64,000 nucleotides of DNA. It comes from Corynebacterium sphenisci DSM 44792 (lineage in GTDB: Bacteria; Actinomycetota; Actinomycetes; Mycobacteriales; Mycobacteriaceae). Of this stretch, positions 31,781 through 41,390 are shown one piece after another. The notes beneath the pieces were generated by a model, which saw only the letters and a list, made by a program, of their open reading frames with translations, was not told the DNA's origin and did not search any database. A program made the translations under genes and the position numbers. The stretch covers positions 806,001 through 870,000 of the forward strand of contig NZ_CP009248.1 of NCBI RefSeq assembly GCF_001941505.1. The letters are read 5' to 3'. Numbering within the stretch: position 1 is the first letter of the stretch; each line of letters opens with the position of its first letter.

Positions 31781-33736
31781 ATGTCCCACGGCCCCGTCGC
31801 GCCCCGCCGCGCCCGTGCGGCGGCGGCGCTGGCCGCCGCCGCCCTCGCCGCGTCCTGCATGGCCAACCCCGGCGATCCCCCGGTGGTCGCCGACCCCGGC
31901 GGCGGCGCCCCGCCGGAGCCGGCGCCCGCCGGCCGCGACGAGGCGGTCATCGAAATCGGGGTGGGCGTGTTCGGAGAGGGATTCAACCCGCACCTGGCGG
32001 CCACCGCCGACCCGGTCACCGACCTGGTCGCGGACATGGTGCTGCCCAGCGCCTTCATCCCGGACGCCGATGACCCGGCCCGGCTGGTGCGCAACGGGGA
32101 CCTGCTCTCCTCGGCGGCGGTGCTCGGCCCCGAGGGCACCCCGGCGCGCGACTTCGACGCCGCCGCGGCCGCCCCCGGGGAGAAGACCCTGCGCTACCGG
32201 ATCGCCCCGGGGGCGCAGTGGTCCGACGGCACCCCGATCTCGGGGGCGGACTTCACCTACCTGCGCGAGGGCATGGTGCGCACCCCCGGGGTGCGCGGCG
32301 GCGCCGGCTACGAGCGGATCACCTCGATCACGGTCACCGGGGCGGGCCGGGTCGTCGACGTCGCCGTCGAGGGCCCGCTGCCGCAGTGGCGGGAGCTGTT
32401 CCGGCATCTGCTGCCCAGCCACCTGCTGCGCGCCGGGGGCGGCTCCTTCGCCACCATCATGCGCGACGGGGTGGTCGCCTCGGGGGCGGCCTTCGCCGTG
32501 GAGAACATCGACATCGGCCGCAACGAGGTGCGCCTGGTGCGCAACGACCGGTTCTGGGGCCGCCGGCCGCCGCTGACCGAGACCGTGGTGCTGCGCGCCG
32601 AACGGGGCCCGGTGCCCGGCGCCGAGCAGCTGCGCACCGGCCGGCTGCAGGCGGTGCAGGTCCGCCCCGAGGAGACCACCGCCCTGGCCTACTCCATGGT
32701 GCCGGGGGCCACCCTGCTGCCCACCCCCCGGCCGCGCACCCTCACCCTGCAGGCCAACCTGGCCTCCCCGTGGCTGGCCGACCGGGACACCCGGCGGGCG
32801 GTGCTCGCCGCGGTCTCCCAGGGCGATATCGCCGCGGTGGCCACCGGGCGGCGCTCGGATCTGGTGATCCCGGCCCCGCCGGCGAGCATCGCCGAGGCGG
32901 ACCGGGCGCCGCTGCCGCCGGGGCCGCTGGTGATCGGGGCGATGGACGGCGAGGTCGCCACCGCCGCGGCCCGGGTGATCGCCGCCGAGCTCACCGCCGC
33001 GGGGGTGGAGACCACCGTCTCCCGGGCGGAGCCCGATGAGCTGGCCCGCACCGCGCTGCCGCACGGCATGGTGGACCTGGTGGTGGGCTGGGCCGATGAC
33101 GCGGACACGGTGCTCGCCGCCGCGGACCGCTTCGGCTGCCCGGCCCGGACCCGGATCGCCGGCCGCGCCGGGGACCCCGCCATCGGCCTGCGCGGGCCCG
33201 GCCGCGCCGGGGCCGAGGGGGAGCCCGCGCCCGGGGCGGACGGGGCGGCGGGGACCGGGGCGGACCCGTCCGCGGGGGAGGCGGCGCCGGACTGGGCCCC
33301 GGAGGATCCCGGGGAGCCGGTGGGCCGGCCGCCGGCGCGCGGGGGCAACCTCTCCGGGCTGTGCGATCCGCTGGTGGAGCGGCTGCTCGCCGAGCATGCC
33401 GCGGAGGTGGCGGTGCCCGCGGAGCTGCGCGCGGCGATCGACGCCGCCGCGGTGGCGCTGCCCATCGTCGCCGACGGCACCCTGACCGTGATCGGCGAGG
33501 ACGTCGCCGCCCGCGGCCGCGGCGCCCCGGCCGGCTGGCCGGCGGCCGCGGACATCGGGGCGCTGCTGACCCTGCCGGACTGGCGGCGGGTGCCCGCCGG
33601 CCGCGCCGCGGACCCGGACCCGGGGGCCGACCCCGGTGATCCGGACGCGGCGCCGGCGGGGCAGGATCGACGGGGGCCGGACCGGGCGGAGGATCCCGGC
33701 CGGCGCGAGACCGAGGAGCAGGAGGAGCGAGGATGA
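31781..33736 (+). CDS. lpqW: LpqW-like lipoprotein (ABC-transporter-type solute-binding fold)
   Basis: 651 aa. Signal peptide with lipobox AASC (lipid on Cys26), then an SBP_bac_5/oligopeptide-binding-like body (about 55-430: GFNPHLAATADPVTDLVAD, DGTPISGADFTYLREGM). A Pro/Ala/Gly low-complexity segment (about 470-525) interrupts before the C-terminal part. Mycobacterial LpqW regulates the balance of PIM and lipoarabinomannan synthesis rather than importing peptides, and sits between typA and mshB as here. Stop overlaps the mshB start by 4 nt. Symbol by synteny and architecture. Confidence 0.8.
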   Translation: MSHGPVAPRRARAAAALAAAALAASCMANPGDPPVVADPGGGAPPEPAPAGRDEAVIEIGVGVFGEGFNPHLAATADPVTDLVADMVLPSAFIPDADDPARLVRNGDLLSSAAVLGPEGTPARDFDAAAAAPGEKTLRYRIAPGAQWSDGTPISGADFTYLREGMVRTPGVRGGAGYERITSITVTGAGRVVDVAVEGPLPQWRELFRHLLPSHLLRAGGGSFATIMRDGVVASGAAFAVENIDIGRNEVRLVRNDRFWGRRPPLTETVVLRAERGPVPGAEQLRTGRLQAVQVRPEETTALAYSMVPGATLLPTPRPRTLTLQANLASPWLADRDTRRAVLAAVSQGDIAAVATGRRSDLVIPAPPASIAEADRAPLPPGPLVIGAMDGEVATAAARVIAAELTAAGVETTVSRAEPDELARTALPHGMVDLVVGWADDADTVLAAADRFGCPARTRIAGRAGDPAIGLRGPGRAGAEGEPAPGADGAAGTGADPSAGEAAPDWAPEDPGEPVGRPPARGGNLSGLCDPLVERLLAEHAAEVAVPAELRAAIDAAAVALPIVADGTLTVIGEDVAARGRGAPAGWPAAADIGALLTLPDWRRVPAGRAADPDPGADPGDPDAAPAGQDRRGPDRAEDPGRRETEEQEERG

Positions 33737-34650
33737 GCCTCGACGGCTACCGCGTCACCGCGGTGCACGCCCACCCCGATGACGAGACCCTGTGGACCGG
33801 GGGCACCCTGGCCCGGCTGGCCCGGCTGGGCGCCGAGGTCACCGTGCTCACCTGCACCATGGGCGAATGCGGGGAGGTGATCGGCGAACCCTACGCGGCG
33901 CTGGTCGCCGAGGAGCTGGACATGCTCGGGCCCTTCCGGATCCGGGAGCTCGCCGACGCCCTGGCCGCCCTCGGGGTCAACGGCGCGGCGCACGTGCCCC
34001 GCTTCCTCGGCGGGATCGGGCGCTGGCGCGACTCCGGGATGGCCGGCACCCCCACCGCCGAACACCCCCGGGCCTTCGTCTCCTCCGGGGAGGAGGCGGT
34101 CGCCGCGCTGGCCGCGGAACTGGGCCGGCTGCGCCCCCACCTGGTGCTCACCTACGACGCCGACGGCGGCTACGGCCACCCCGACCACATCCGGGCCCAC
34201 GAGATCACCGTCGCCGCCGCCGACCGGCTGCGCGCGGAGGCCGCCGGCGGCGCCGACGCCGACCTGTGGGGCACCGCCTGGGCGGTCACCGACCGGGCGG
34301 CCGCCGCCGCCGGCTTCGCCGCGATCACCGAGGTGCCCGCCGGCTGGCTGGCCGCCGGGGTGGACGACATCGCCACCGCCGAGGGCGGGATCGCGGTGCA
34401 CCTGGCGGAGGAGGACCTCGCCGCGAAACGCGCCGCGATGGCCGCGCACGCCACCCAGGTGTGGTTGGGCGACGGCCGGGTCAGCGACGTCAACCCGGCG
34501 CCCGCCCGCGGGGCGGTGGACTCCTCCGGGGCCGCCGACGGGGTGTGGGCGCTGTCCAACCTGCTCTGCCAGCCGCTGCTGCCGGTGGAGCACTACCGGG
34601 CCGGCTCGGCCGACCCGGCGCTGCTCGACGCCGTGCTGGGGGCGCGATGA
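33733..34650 (+). CDS. mshB: N-acetyl-1-D-myo-inositol-2-amino-2-deoxy-alpha-D-glucopyranoside deacetylase
   Basis: 305-aa zinc LmbE-fold enzyme of the mycothiol pathway; deacetylates GlcNAc-Ins to GlcN-Ins. Zinc ligands are visible in AHPDDETLWTGG (about residues 13-24) and YGHPDHIRAH (about 149-158), with TCTMGECGEVIGEPY (about 40-54) typical of MshB. ATG overlaps the lpqW stop; the next gene's ATG overlaps this stop. Mycothiol is the actinobacterial glutathione substitute. Confidence 0.95.
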   Translation: MSLDGYRVTAVHAHPDDETLWTGGTLARLARLGAEVTVLTCTMGECGEVIGEPYAALVAEELDMLGPFRIRELADALAALGVNGAAHVPRFLGGIGRWRDSGMAGTPTAEHPRAFVSSGEEAVAALAAELGRLRPHLVLTYDADGGYGHPDHIRAHEITVAAADRLRAEAAGGADADLWGTAWAVTDRAAAAAGFAAITEVPAGWLAAGVDDIATAEGGIAVHLAEEDLAAKRAAMAAHATQVWLGDGRVSDVNPAPARGAVDSSGAADGVWALSNLLCQPLLPVEHYRAGSADPALLDAVLGAR

Positions 34651-35081
34651 GCGCCGGGGCCGCGGAGCTCGAGCCGCACTGGGGCGACCCGGAGCGCGCC
34701 CAGGTGCGCCGCGGCGCCGGCCGCGGGGAGATCGCCGCGGCGATGGGCTGGCTGGCCGCGGCCACCCTCGCCGGGCTGGTGCTGGAGGTGGTCTACCTCG
34801 CCGCCCGGGTGGACGTGGCGGGGGTGAGCCTGCCGGTGCCGTGGACCATCCCGGTGGCCTACCTGGTCAACCTCGTGGCCTCGCGCACCGCCCTGCTGTG
34901 GACCGGGCGCCGGGCGGTGGCCGCGGTGCCCCTGGCGGCGTGGATCGCCGGTTTCCTGGTGCTGCTGCTGTGGTCCGCGGCGCCCTTCGGCGCCGATGTC
35001 GTGCTCGGCCCGTGGCTGCGCACGATCGCCCTGCTCGTGGCGGGCGTCGCAGGGGGCGGGTGGCCGCTGCGACACGGTTAG
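34647..35081 (+). CDS. Small membrane protein downstream of mshB (Rv1171-type)
   Basis: 144 aa, four hydrophobic helices (about 31-50, 60-78, 88-107 and 117-138), cytosolic N terminus with charged residues. Coupled to mshB by a 4-nt overlap. No catalytic motif. The M. tuberculosis neighbour of mshB (Rv1171) is also a small membrane protein of unknown role; in that genome fbiC follows, which is not present here. Confidence 0.75.
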   Translation: MSAGAAELEPHWGDPERAQVRRGAGRGEIAAAMGWLAAATLAGLVLEVVYLAARVDVAGVSLPVPWTIPVAYLVNLVASRTALLWTGRRAVAAVPLAAWIAGFLVLLLWSAAPFGADVVLGPWLRTIALLVAGVAGGGWPLRHG

Positions 35082-35215
35082 TGCAACAATGGCCGGGGTA
35101 CTGAACCGGTCGGTACGGAATCCCACGCCCAGCCCGCACCCGCCCCGCCCGGTTCACCGCCCCGGTCCGCCGGGGCGCCTGCCGAACCCAGAGCCCATGA
35201 GAAGGTGACCCGCAA

Positions 35216-35539
35216 ATGACCTACGTCATCGCCCAGCCCTGCGTCGACGTCATGGATCGCGCGTGCGTCGAGGAATGCCCGGTCGACTGCATCTACGAGG
35301 GCAAGCGCAGCCTGTACATCCACCCGGACGAGTGCGTCGACTGCGGCGCCTGCGAGCCGGTGTGCCCGGTGGAGGCGATCTTCTACGAGGATGACGTGCC
35401 CGACGAGTGGATCGACTACATCGACGCCAACGCCGACTTCTTCGATGATCTGGGCTCGCCCGGCGGCGCCGCCCGGCTCGGCCCCCAGGACTTCGACGTG
35501 CCCCTGATCGCCAACCTGCCGCCGCAAGCAGAGGAGTAG
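35216..35539 (+). CDS. fdxC: 7Fe ferredoxin (3Fe-4S/4Fe-4S)
   Basis: 107-aa electron carrier. N-terminal cluster cysteines in [18 protein letters not shown] (Cys 9, 17, 21, 25) and the second set in [12 protein letters not shown] (about 40-51), the pattern of actinobacterial seven-iron ferredoxins. Acidic C terminus. Preceded by a GAAGGTGA ribosome site. It sits 6 nt before dapC, the same pair as fdxC-dapC (Rv1177-Rv1178) in mycobacteria. Confidence 0.93.
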   Translation: MTYVIAQPCVDVMDRACVEECPVDCIYEGKRSLYIHPDECVDCGACEPVCPVEAIFYEDDVPDEWIDYIDANADFFDDLGSPGGAARLGPQDFDVPLIANLPPQAEE

Positions 35540-35545
35540 CCCGTC

Positions 35546-36658
35546 ATGCCCCGTCCCCGCGTCCCCGCCGGCAGCCTGCTGCCCGACTTCCCCTGGGATT
35601 CCCTGGCCGACGCCCGCCGGCGCGCCGAGGCGCACCCGGAGGGGCTGGTGGACCTCTCCGTGGGCACCCCGGTCGACGAGGTCGCCCCGGCCATCCGGGA
35701 GGCGCTGGCCGCGGCCGCCGCGGCGCCGGGGTACCCGCAGACCACCGGCACCGCGGCGCTGCGCGAGGCGATCGCGGCGGCGATGTCCCGGCGGCACCGC
35801 ACCATGGCCCTGGACCCGGGCACCCAGGTGCTGCCGGTGGTGGGCACCAAGGAGGCGATCGCCTGGCTGCCCACCCTGCTCGGGGTCGGCGCCGGGCACA
35901 GCGTGGCCATCCCGGGGCTGGCCTACCCCACCTACGAGGTGGGCGCGCTGCTGGCGGGGGCGCAGGTGCTGCGCGCGGATTCGCTGACCCAGCTGGGCCC
36001 GATCACCCCGACCCTGCTGTACCTGAACTCCCCGGCGAACCCCTCCGGGAAGGTGCTCGGCGTGGAGCATCTGCGCAAGATGGTCGCCTGGGCCCGGGAG
36101 CGCGGCGTGATCCTCGCCTCCGACGAGTGCTACCTGGGCCTGGCCTGGGAGGCGGAGGCGCCCTCCATCCTGGACCCGCGGGTCTGCGACGGGGACCCGA
36201 CGAACCTGCTGGCCATCCACTCGCTGTCGAAGACCTCGAACATGGCCTCCTACCGGGCGGGCTGGCTGGCCGGGGACCCGGCGCTCATCGCCGAGCTCAC
36301 CGCGGTGCGCCGGCATGCCGGGCTGATGGTGCCCGGCCCGGTGCAGGCGGCGATGGTCGCCGCCCTGGGCGACGATGAACAGGAGCGCGCCCAGCGGCGC
36401 CGCTACGCCGCCCGCCGGGAGCTGCTGCGCGCCGCGGTGGTCGACGCCGGGTTCACCGTGGACGACTCCGAGGGCGGGCTGTACCTGTGGGCCACCCGCG
36501 GCGAGGACGCCCGGGCGAGCGTGGACTGGTTCGCCGACCGGGGGGTGCTGGTCGCCCCCGGGGACTTCTACGGCCCCCGCGGCGGGCGGCATGTGCGCAT
36601 CGCGCTGACCGCCACCGACGCCGGCATCGAGGCCGCGGGCCTGCGCATCGCCGGCTGA
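35546..36658 (+). CDS. dapC: Succinyldiaminopimelate transaminase
   Basis: 370-aa PLP fold-I aminotransferase converting N-succinyl-2-amino-6-oxopimelate to N-succinyl-LL-diaminopimelate. PLP lysine in HSLSKTSNMASYRAGW (about residues 226-241), substrate Asn in YLNSPANPSGK (about 158-168) and Asp-x-Tyr region ASDECYLGLAWE (about 191-202). Follows fdxC by 6 nt, so one transcript. Its context beside dapD and dapE supports DapC over other class-I transaminases. Confidence 0.92.
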   Translation: MPRPRVPAGSLLPDFPWDSLADARRRAEAHPEGLVDLSVGTPVDEVAPAIREALAAAAAAPGYPQTTGTAALREAIAAAMSRRHRTMALDPGTQVLPVVGTKEAIAWLPTLLGVGAGHSVAIPGLAYPTYEVGALLAGAQVLRADSLTQLGPITPTLLYLNSPANPSGKVLGVEHLRKMVAWARERGVILASDECYLGLAWEAEAPSILDPRVCDGDPTNLLAIHSLSKTSNMASYRAGWLAGDPALIAELTAVRRHAGLMVPGPVQAAMVAALGDDEQERAQRRRYAARRELLRAAVVDAGFTVDDSEGGLYLWATRGEDARASVDWFADRGVLVAPGDFYGPRGGRHVRIALTATDAGIEAAGLRIAG

Positions 36659-36691
36659 GCCGGCCCGCGCGGCGGCCGGCCGGGGCCCGGG

Positions 36692-36961
36692 CTACGCCGG
36701 GTCGGCCGGCGGCGCCGGATCCGGCCGGGGGGCGCGCTGGCGCTCCTTCAGCGCCCCGTTGAGGGCGATGATGAGCATCACCCCGCCGACGACCACGCCG
36801 AGCACCCCGAGCACCGCGGCCCACGGCGGCGGGCCGTCGATCACGGCGGGCAGGCCCCCGAACACGGCGATGATGACCAGGCCGGCGACGGCCCGGACGC
36901 TGTAGCTGGCGCTGGCGGTGGTGGCGTCCCCGGCGACGGCCGGGCCCTGGTCCTCGTTCAT
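36692..36961 (-). CDS. Small two-helix membrane protein
   Basis: 89 aa. Two hydrophobic segments (about 22-40 and 47-69) after a short polar N terminus, then a basic/Pro-rich tail. Start fixed by leaderless TAGTCT; a longer in-frame start at 37252 would overlap the pseudouridine synthase and is rejected. No domain recognised. Confidence 0.7.
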   Translation of the reverse strand: MNEDQGPAVAGDATTASASYSVRAVAGLVIIAVFGGLPAVIDGPPPWAAVLGVLGVVVGGVMLIIALNGALKERQRAPRPDPAPPADPA

Positions 36962-36968
36962 GCCCGCC

Positions 36969-36974
36969 AGACTA
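36969..36974 (-). promoter_or_regulatory. Leaderless -10 box TAGTCT
   Basis: Minus-strand TAGTCT, spacer GGCGGGC (7 nt), then the ATG at 36961. Confidence 0.6.
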
Positions 36975-37028
36975 CCCGGGACCGCCCCGCCGGCGGCCCG
37001 CCGCCGGCGGCCGGGCAGGATCGGGGCC

Positions 37029-37763
37029 GTGGAACCGACCATCCCCCTCGATCCCGTGGTGCTCGTCGAGGAGCCCGAGCTGCTCATCGTGGACAAGCCG
37101 CCCTTCCTGCCGACCACCCCCAACGGCCGGCTGGTGGACAACACCGTGCTCGCCCGGTTGCGCGCCGCCCGCGGCGAGCCGGAGCTGACCTGCATCCACC
37201 GCCTGGACCGGCTCACCTGCGGGCTGCTGCTGGTCACCCGGTGCGCCGCCACCCGCGGGGCCTACCAGCGGCTGTTCCAGGAGCACCGGGTGGCCAAGGC
37301 CTACCGGGCGCTCACCGCGCCGGCCGACGCCGCCGCATGGCCGGTGGGGCGGACCCGGGAGACGGTGTCCTGGATCGCCAACGTGCGCGGGGAGCGCGGG
37401 GTGCGCTGCGTCATCGCCGAGCGCGCCCCGGATGCCGCGGTCGGCGCCGCCTGGCGGCGGGCGCGCACCCGGATCACCCATCTGGGGGTCGCCCCCGCCG
37501 ATCTGCGCGATCTCGGCGGCGCCGCGGCGCAGCCCTGCTCCCGGTGGCGGCTGGAGCCGGTGACCGGGCGCACCCACCAGCTGCGCGCCACCATGGCCGC
37601 CCTGGGCCTGCCGATCCTCGGCGACGACACCTACCCGGTGGACCGGGGCCTGGACCTGGCAGATATCACCCGCCGGCTGCGCCTGGGCGCCACCGAACTG
37701 CGCTACGTCGACCCCCTCGACGGTCTGCCGCGGCGGTGGCATGAGCCGATCCGGCACTGGTGA
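37029..37763 (+). CDS. RluA-family pseudouridine synthase
   Basis: 244 aa. Converts specific uridines in rRNA or tRNA to pseudouridine. RluA core: ELLIVDKPPFLPTTPNG (about residues 18-34), catalytic Asp in CIHRLDRLTCGL (about 57-68), then GRTHQLRATMAALGLPILGD (about 183-202). No S4 domain, so the compact type. Starts at a GTG; frame openness further upstream is ignored. Target position cannot be read. Confidence 0.92.
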   Translation: MEPTIPLDPVVLVEEPELLIVDKPPFLPTTPNGRLVDNTVLARLRAARGEPELTCIHRLDRLTCGLLLVTRCAATRGAYQRLFQEHRVAKAYRALTAPADAAAWPVGRTRETVSWIANVRGERGVRCVIAERAPDAAVGAAWRRARTRITHLGVAPADLRDLGGAAAQPCSRWRLEPVTGRTHQLRATMAALGLPILGDDTYPVDRGLDLADITRRLRLGATELRYVDPLDGLPRRWHEPIRHW

Positions 37764-37765
37764 CC

Positions 37766-37771
37766 TACCCT
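37766..37771 (+). promoter_or_regulatory. Leaderless -10 box TACCCT of the cutinase gene
   Basis: TACCCT, spacer CATCCCC (7 nt), then the ATG at 37779. It starts 3 nt after the pseudouridine synthase stop. Confidence 0.6.
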
Positions 37772-37778
37772 CATCCCC

Positions 37779-38804
37779 ATGCGCCCGGTCCGACTCCGCC
37801 CCCGCCTGCTCGCCTGCGCCGCAGCGGCGCTGCTCGCCGCCGGCGCGCCCGCCCCCGCCGCCGCGCTGCCCGGCGGCGCGGCGGGGGAGGCCCCGGCGCA
37901 GCCGGCGCAGGTGGATCCGCCGCTGCTGCCCCCGGTGCTCTGGTCGGATTCGGAGCGGATCGCCGGCCGCGGCGGGGGAGCCGACCCCGGCTGCGCCCCG
38001 GTGACCCTGGTCGCGGTGCCCGGCACCGGGGAGACCAACGAGGTCCGGGACCCGGACGTCGCCCATGGCCGGATCACCCCAGGCCTGGCCGCGGATCTGC
38101 GCGCCGCCCTGGGCGAGCGCGCGGTGCGCGCGGTGTGGCTGCCCTACCCCTCCGATGCGGTGGCCACCATGGGCTACGCCGAATCCCGGGCCCGGGGCCT
38201 GGCGGCGCTGCACCGGCTGCTCGGCGAGCTCGCCGCGGCCTGCCCGGGCACCCGGCTGGCGCTGGCCGGCTACTCCCAGGGCGCGGACATCCTCGCCGGC
38301 TTCGCCGCGGATCTCGGCCGCGGCGCCGCGGCGGTGCCCGCGGACCGGATCGCGGCGGTGGCGGTGTTCGGCAACCCGCGCCGCGGCATGGCCGGGGCGC
38401 AGGCGGCGGGCACCGCCGAACCGGGCGGGGTCGGGGTGCTCGGCCCCGCCCCGGCCGGGTGGGGGCCGCTGGCCGGCCGGGTGCTCGACGCCTGCAACGC
38501 CGGCGATCTCTGGTGCGAATCCACCCCGGCGCTGCGCGCGGTGGCCGGGGAGCTCACCGCGGCCTCGCTGAACCCGGCGCGGGCCGGGGAGAGCCTCCCG
38601 GCGTTGGGCGGGGCCGGCCGGGCGGCGGCGCGGGCGGCGGCCGCGGACCCGTCCGCGCTGCCCGCGGCGGCCGGGTCGGCGGCCCGGGTGGCGGCGTTCC
38701 TGGCCACCGGCCAGGCCGCGCACACCCGCTACGAGGAGGATCTCGACGGGGCGGGCTCGGCCCGGGCGGCGGCCGCGGCCTTCCTGCTCGCCCGGCTGCG
38801 CTGA
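37779..38804 (+). CDS. Secreted cutinase-family (Culp-like) alpha/beta hydrolase
   Basis: 341 aa. Signal peptide (about 1-29), then a cutinase-like domain: VAVPGTGETNEVRDPD (about 78-93), nucleophile elbow LAGYSQGADI (about 164-173) with Ser in GYSQG, and the acidic residue near CNAGDLWCE (about 239-247), where a flanking Cys pair fits the cutinase disulfide. Such enzymes in Mycobacteriales act on esters, lipids or trehalose mycolates; substrate unknown. Tail is Ala-rich. Convergent with dapD, with a 25-bp gap. Confidence 0.85.
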   Translation: MRPVRLRPRLLACAAAALLAAGAPAPAAALPGGAAGEAPAQPAQVDPPLLPPVLWSDSERIAGRGGGADPGCAPVTLVAVPGTGETNEVRDPDVAHGRITPGLAADLRAALGERAVRAVWLPYPSDAVATMGYAESRARGLAALHRLLGELAAACPGTRLALAGYSQGADILAGFAADLGRGAAAVPADRIAAVAVFGNPRRGMAGAQAAGTAEPGGVGVLGPAPAGWGPLAGRVLDACNAGDLWCESTPALRAVAGELTAASLNPARAGESLPALGGAGRAAARAAAADPSALPAAAGSAARVAAFLATGQAAHTRYEEDLDGAGSARAAAAAFLLARLR

Positions 38805-38829
38805 GCCGGTCCCGGGCGCCCCGGCGGGG

Positions 38830-39792
38830 TCAGTTCCGGTGCAGCTCCGCGTTCAGCTCCACCCGGCCGGCGTGCCAGGGCACCACCTCCACGGAGCCGG
38901 TGATGGAGTTGCGCCGGATCAGCATGTTCGAGGCCCCGGACAGCTCCGCGGCCTTGACCTGCCGGGAGGTGCCGCCGGCGAAGACGGTGCACTTGGTGCC
39001 GGCGGTGACGTAGAGCCCGGCCTCGACCACGCAGTCGTCGCCCAGGGAGATGCCCACCCCGGCGTTGGCGCCGAGCAGGCAGCGCTCCCCGATGGCGATC
39101 ACCTCGGTGCCGCCGCCGGAGAGGGTGCCCATGATGGAGGCGCCGCCGCCGACGTCGGAGCCGTCGCCGACGACCACCCCGGCGGAGATCCGGCCCTCCA
39201 CCATCGAGGAGCCCAGGGTGCCGGCGTTGAAGTTGACGAAGCCCTCGTGCATCACGGTGGTGCCGGGGGCCAGGTGCGCGCCCAGGCGCACCCGGTCCGC
39301 GTCGCCGATGCGCACCCCGGCGGGCACCACGTAGTCCACCATCCGGGGGAACTTGTCCACGCTGAGCACGGTCACCGGGCCGCGGGCGGCCAGCCGGGCC
39401 CGGGTGCCGGCGAAGCCCTCCACCGCGCAGGGGCCGTGGTTGGTCCACACCACGTTGGCGAGCAGCCCGAACACCCCGTCCAGGTTCAGCCCGTGCGGTC
39501 GCACCAGCCGGTGCGAGAGCAGGTGCAGGCGCAGGTAGGCGTCCTCGGCGCAGTCCGGGGCGGCGGCCAGGTCGGCGATCGCGACATGCACCCCGACCCG
39601 GGTGACCCCGCGGGCGGGGTCCGCGCCAGCGAGGCCGGCGAGCTCGGCGGGCAGATCCGCGGCGTCCAGCCGGGCCACCCCGGCGTCGTCGGCGGCGACC
39701 TCGGCCAGCGCCGGTTCGGGGAACCAGGCGTCGAGGACGACGCCGTCGTCGGTGATGGTGGCCAGGCCGAGTGCGCGTGCTCCGGAAGTCAT
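38830..39792 (-). CDS. dapD: 2,3,4,5-tetrahydropyridine-2,6-dicarboxylate N-succinyltransferase
   Basis: 320-aa left-handed beta-helix acyltransferase using succinyl-CoA in lysine/DAP synthesis. It carries the actinobacterial DapD signature strings [18 protein letters not shown] (about 145-162), [20 protein letters not shown] (about 187-206) and [20 protein letters not shown] (about 213-232), and the hexapeptide turns of the LbH fold. ATG at 39792 has a leaderless promoter. Of the two dapD-like genes, this one matches the characterised M. tuberculosis type. Confidence 0.94.
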   Translation of the reverse strand: MTSGARALGLATITDDGVVLDAWFPEPALAEVAADDAGVARLDAADLPAELAGLAGADPARGVTRVGVHVAIADLAAAPDCAEDAYLRLHLLSHRLVRPHGLNLDGVFGLLANVVWTNHGPCAVEGFAGTRARLAARGPVTVLSVDKFPRMVDYVVPAGVRIGDADRVRLGAHLAPGTTVMHEGFVNFNAGTLGSSMVEGRISAGVVVGDGSDVGGGASIMGTLSGGGTEVIAIGERCLLGANAGVGISLGDDCVVEAGLYVTAGTKCTVFAGGTSRQVKAAELSGASNMLIRRNSITGSVEVVPWHAGRVELNAELHRN

Positions 39793-39799
39793 GGCGGAA

Positions 39800-39805
39800 A
39801 GACTA
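39800..39805 (-). promoter_or_regulatory. Leaderless -10 box TAGTCT of dapD
   Basis: Minus-strand TAGTCT, spacer TTTCCGCC minus the first T (7 nt), then the ATG at 39792. Confidence 0.6.
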
Positions 39806-39881
39806 CAAAACCGGCGCCGGCCCGCATAGCCGGTAACACGGCGGAAACACGCGGCCCCGCCGGCGGTGGGGGAGGGGGCGC

Positions 39882-41330
39882 CTAGCCGCGCAGCCCGTCC
39901 ATCGGGTCCAGGCCCGCGGCCCGGCGCCCGGCGTGCCGCCAGGAGCGGGTGAGGAAGGCGGTGAGCAGCAGCACCGCGAAGACCACCACGACCGCGTACA
40001 CCTGATCCCGGGCCACCTCGTCGGCGACCATCAGCGCGGTCAGCGCCAGGATGAGGCCCACCGCCACCCAGCTCAGCCAGGGGTAGCCCCACATCCGCAC
40101 GCTGAGCTCCCCGGCGCGCTCCAGCTCCGGGCGCAGCTTGATCTGGGACAGCGCGATGAACAGCCAGATGATGAGCAGGCAGCCGCCGACCGCGTTGAGC
40201 AGGAACACCAGCACCGCGGAGCCGGAGAACACCACCTGCACGCCCACCGAGGCGAAGGCGAAGATCATGGACATCACCACCGCCCGGTAGGGCACCGCCT
40301 CCCGGTTCACCCGGGCGAAGAGGGTCGGCGCCTGGCCGCGCCGGGACATGGAGTACACCAGCCGGGAGGTGGCGAAGATCTGGGCGTTGAAGGCCGACAG
40401 CAGCGCCAGCACGATGATCGCCTCCATGAAGCCGACCACCCCGGGCAGGTGCGCCTGCTCCAGCACCCGGGTGAAGGGCGACTCCGCCGCCGAATCCGCG
40501 CCGCGGATCTCCTCGTAGGGCAGCAGCATGATGATGACCAGCACGCAGCCCAGGTAGAACACCAGGATCCGGAAGATCACCGAGCGCACCGCCGCGGCGA
40601 TGGACCGCCGCGGGTCCTCCGATTCGGCCGCGGCGATGGTGATGATCTCGATCCCGCCGAAGGCGAAGGCCACCGCGAGCAGCCCCGCGGAGACCCCGGA
40701 GACCCCGTTGGGCAGGAACCCGGATTCGGCGATGTGCCGGGTGCCGACGAACTCGGTGCCCGGCAGCAGGCCCAGGATGAGGGCCACCCCGATGACGAGG
40801 AAGGCGATGATCACGGCGACCTTGATGAAGGCGAACCAGAACTCGAACTCGCCGAAGCCGCGCACCCGGGCCATGTTCACGATCGCGAAGAACACCACGC
40901 AGACCAGGCCGGGCACCCAGCCGGGCACCCCGAACCAGGAGCCCATGATCGCCCCGGCGCCGGTGATCTCCGCGCCGAGCACCATCACCAGCATGAACCA
41001 GTACAGCCAGCCGAGCACGAACCCGGCCCAGGGGCCGAAGGCCATCTCCGCGTAGGTGGAGAAGGCCCCGGAGGCGGGCCGGGCGGAGGCCATCTCGCCG
41101 AGCATCCGCATCGCCAGCACCACGATCGTCCCGGCGAAGACGTAGGACAGCAGCACCCCGGGCCCGGCGGCCTGGATGCCCACCCCGGTGCCCAGGAACA
41201 GCCCGGCGCCGATCGCCGAGCCCAGGCCCATCATGGTCAGGTGCCGCACCTTCAGCCCGTGGCCGAGGTCGGCGGTGTCCGCCGCGGCGTCCGCGGCATC
41301 CGCGGGCGCGGGGTTGGCTCGATCGCTCAT
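39882..41330 (-). CDS. APC-family amino acid permease (AroP/GabP type)
   Basis: 482 aa with 12 predicted helices. N-terminal signature [20 protein letters not shown] (about residues 33-52) and [20 protein letters not shown] (about 225-244) mark the amino-acid transporter (AAT) family. In C. glutamicum the permease between dapD and dapE is AroP (aromatic amino acids); that position suggests the same here, but other AAT substrates (GABA, asparagine, alanine) cannot be excluded, so no symbol is given. ATG fixed by leaderless TAACCT. Confidence 0.9.
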   Translation of the reverse strand: MSDRANPAPADAADAAADTADLGHGLKVRHLTMMGLGSAIGAGLFLGTGVGIQAAGPGVLLSYVFAGTIVVLAMRMLGEMASARPASGAFSTYAEMAFGPWAGFVLGWLYWFMLVMVLGAEITGAGAIMGSWFGVPGWVPGLVCVVFFAIVNMARVRGFGEFEFWFAFIKVAVIIAFLVIGVALILGLLPGTEFVGTRHIAESGFLPNGVSGVSAGLLAVAFAFGGIEIITIAAAESEDPRRSIAAAVRSVIFRILVFYLGCVLVIIMLLPYEEIRGADSAAESPFTRVLEQAHLPGVVGFMEAIIVLALLSAFNAQIFATSRLVYSMSRRGQAPTLFARVNREAVPYRAVVMSMIFAFASVGVQVVFSGSAVLVFLLNAVGGCLLIIWLFIALSQIKLRPELERAGELSVRMWGYPWLSWVAVGLILALTALMVADEVARDQVYAVVVVFAVLLLTAFLTRSWRHAGRRAAGLDPMDGLRG

Positions 41331-41338
41331 GGTGACCC

Positions 41339-41344
41339 AGGTTA
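41339..41344 (-). promoter_or_regulatory. Leaderless -10 box TAACCT of the permease gene
   Basis: Minus-strand TAACCT, spacer GGGTCACC (8 nt), then the ATG at 41330. Confidence 0.6.
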
Positions 41345-41390
41345 GCGGGCGCCACCTGCGCCTCCCCGGCCGGGTCCGGGCCGGGCGGGG

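Noticed and set aside
29573..33397. Very long open frame (1,274 codons) on the minus strand across typA and lpqW
   Set aside because: High GC keeps antisense frames open. The product is low-complexity His/Gly/Val/Leu/Arg with no fold, and typA and lpqW are unmistakable on the other strand.
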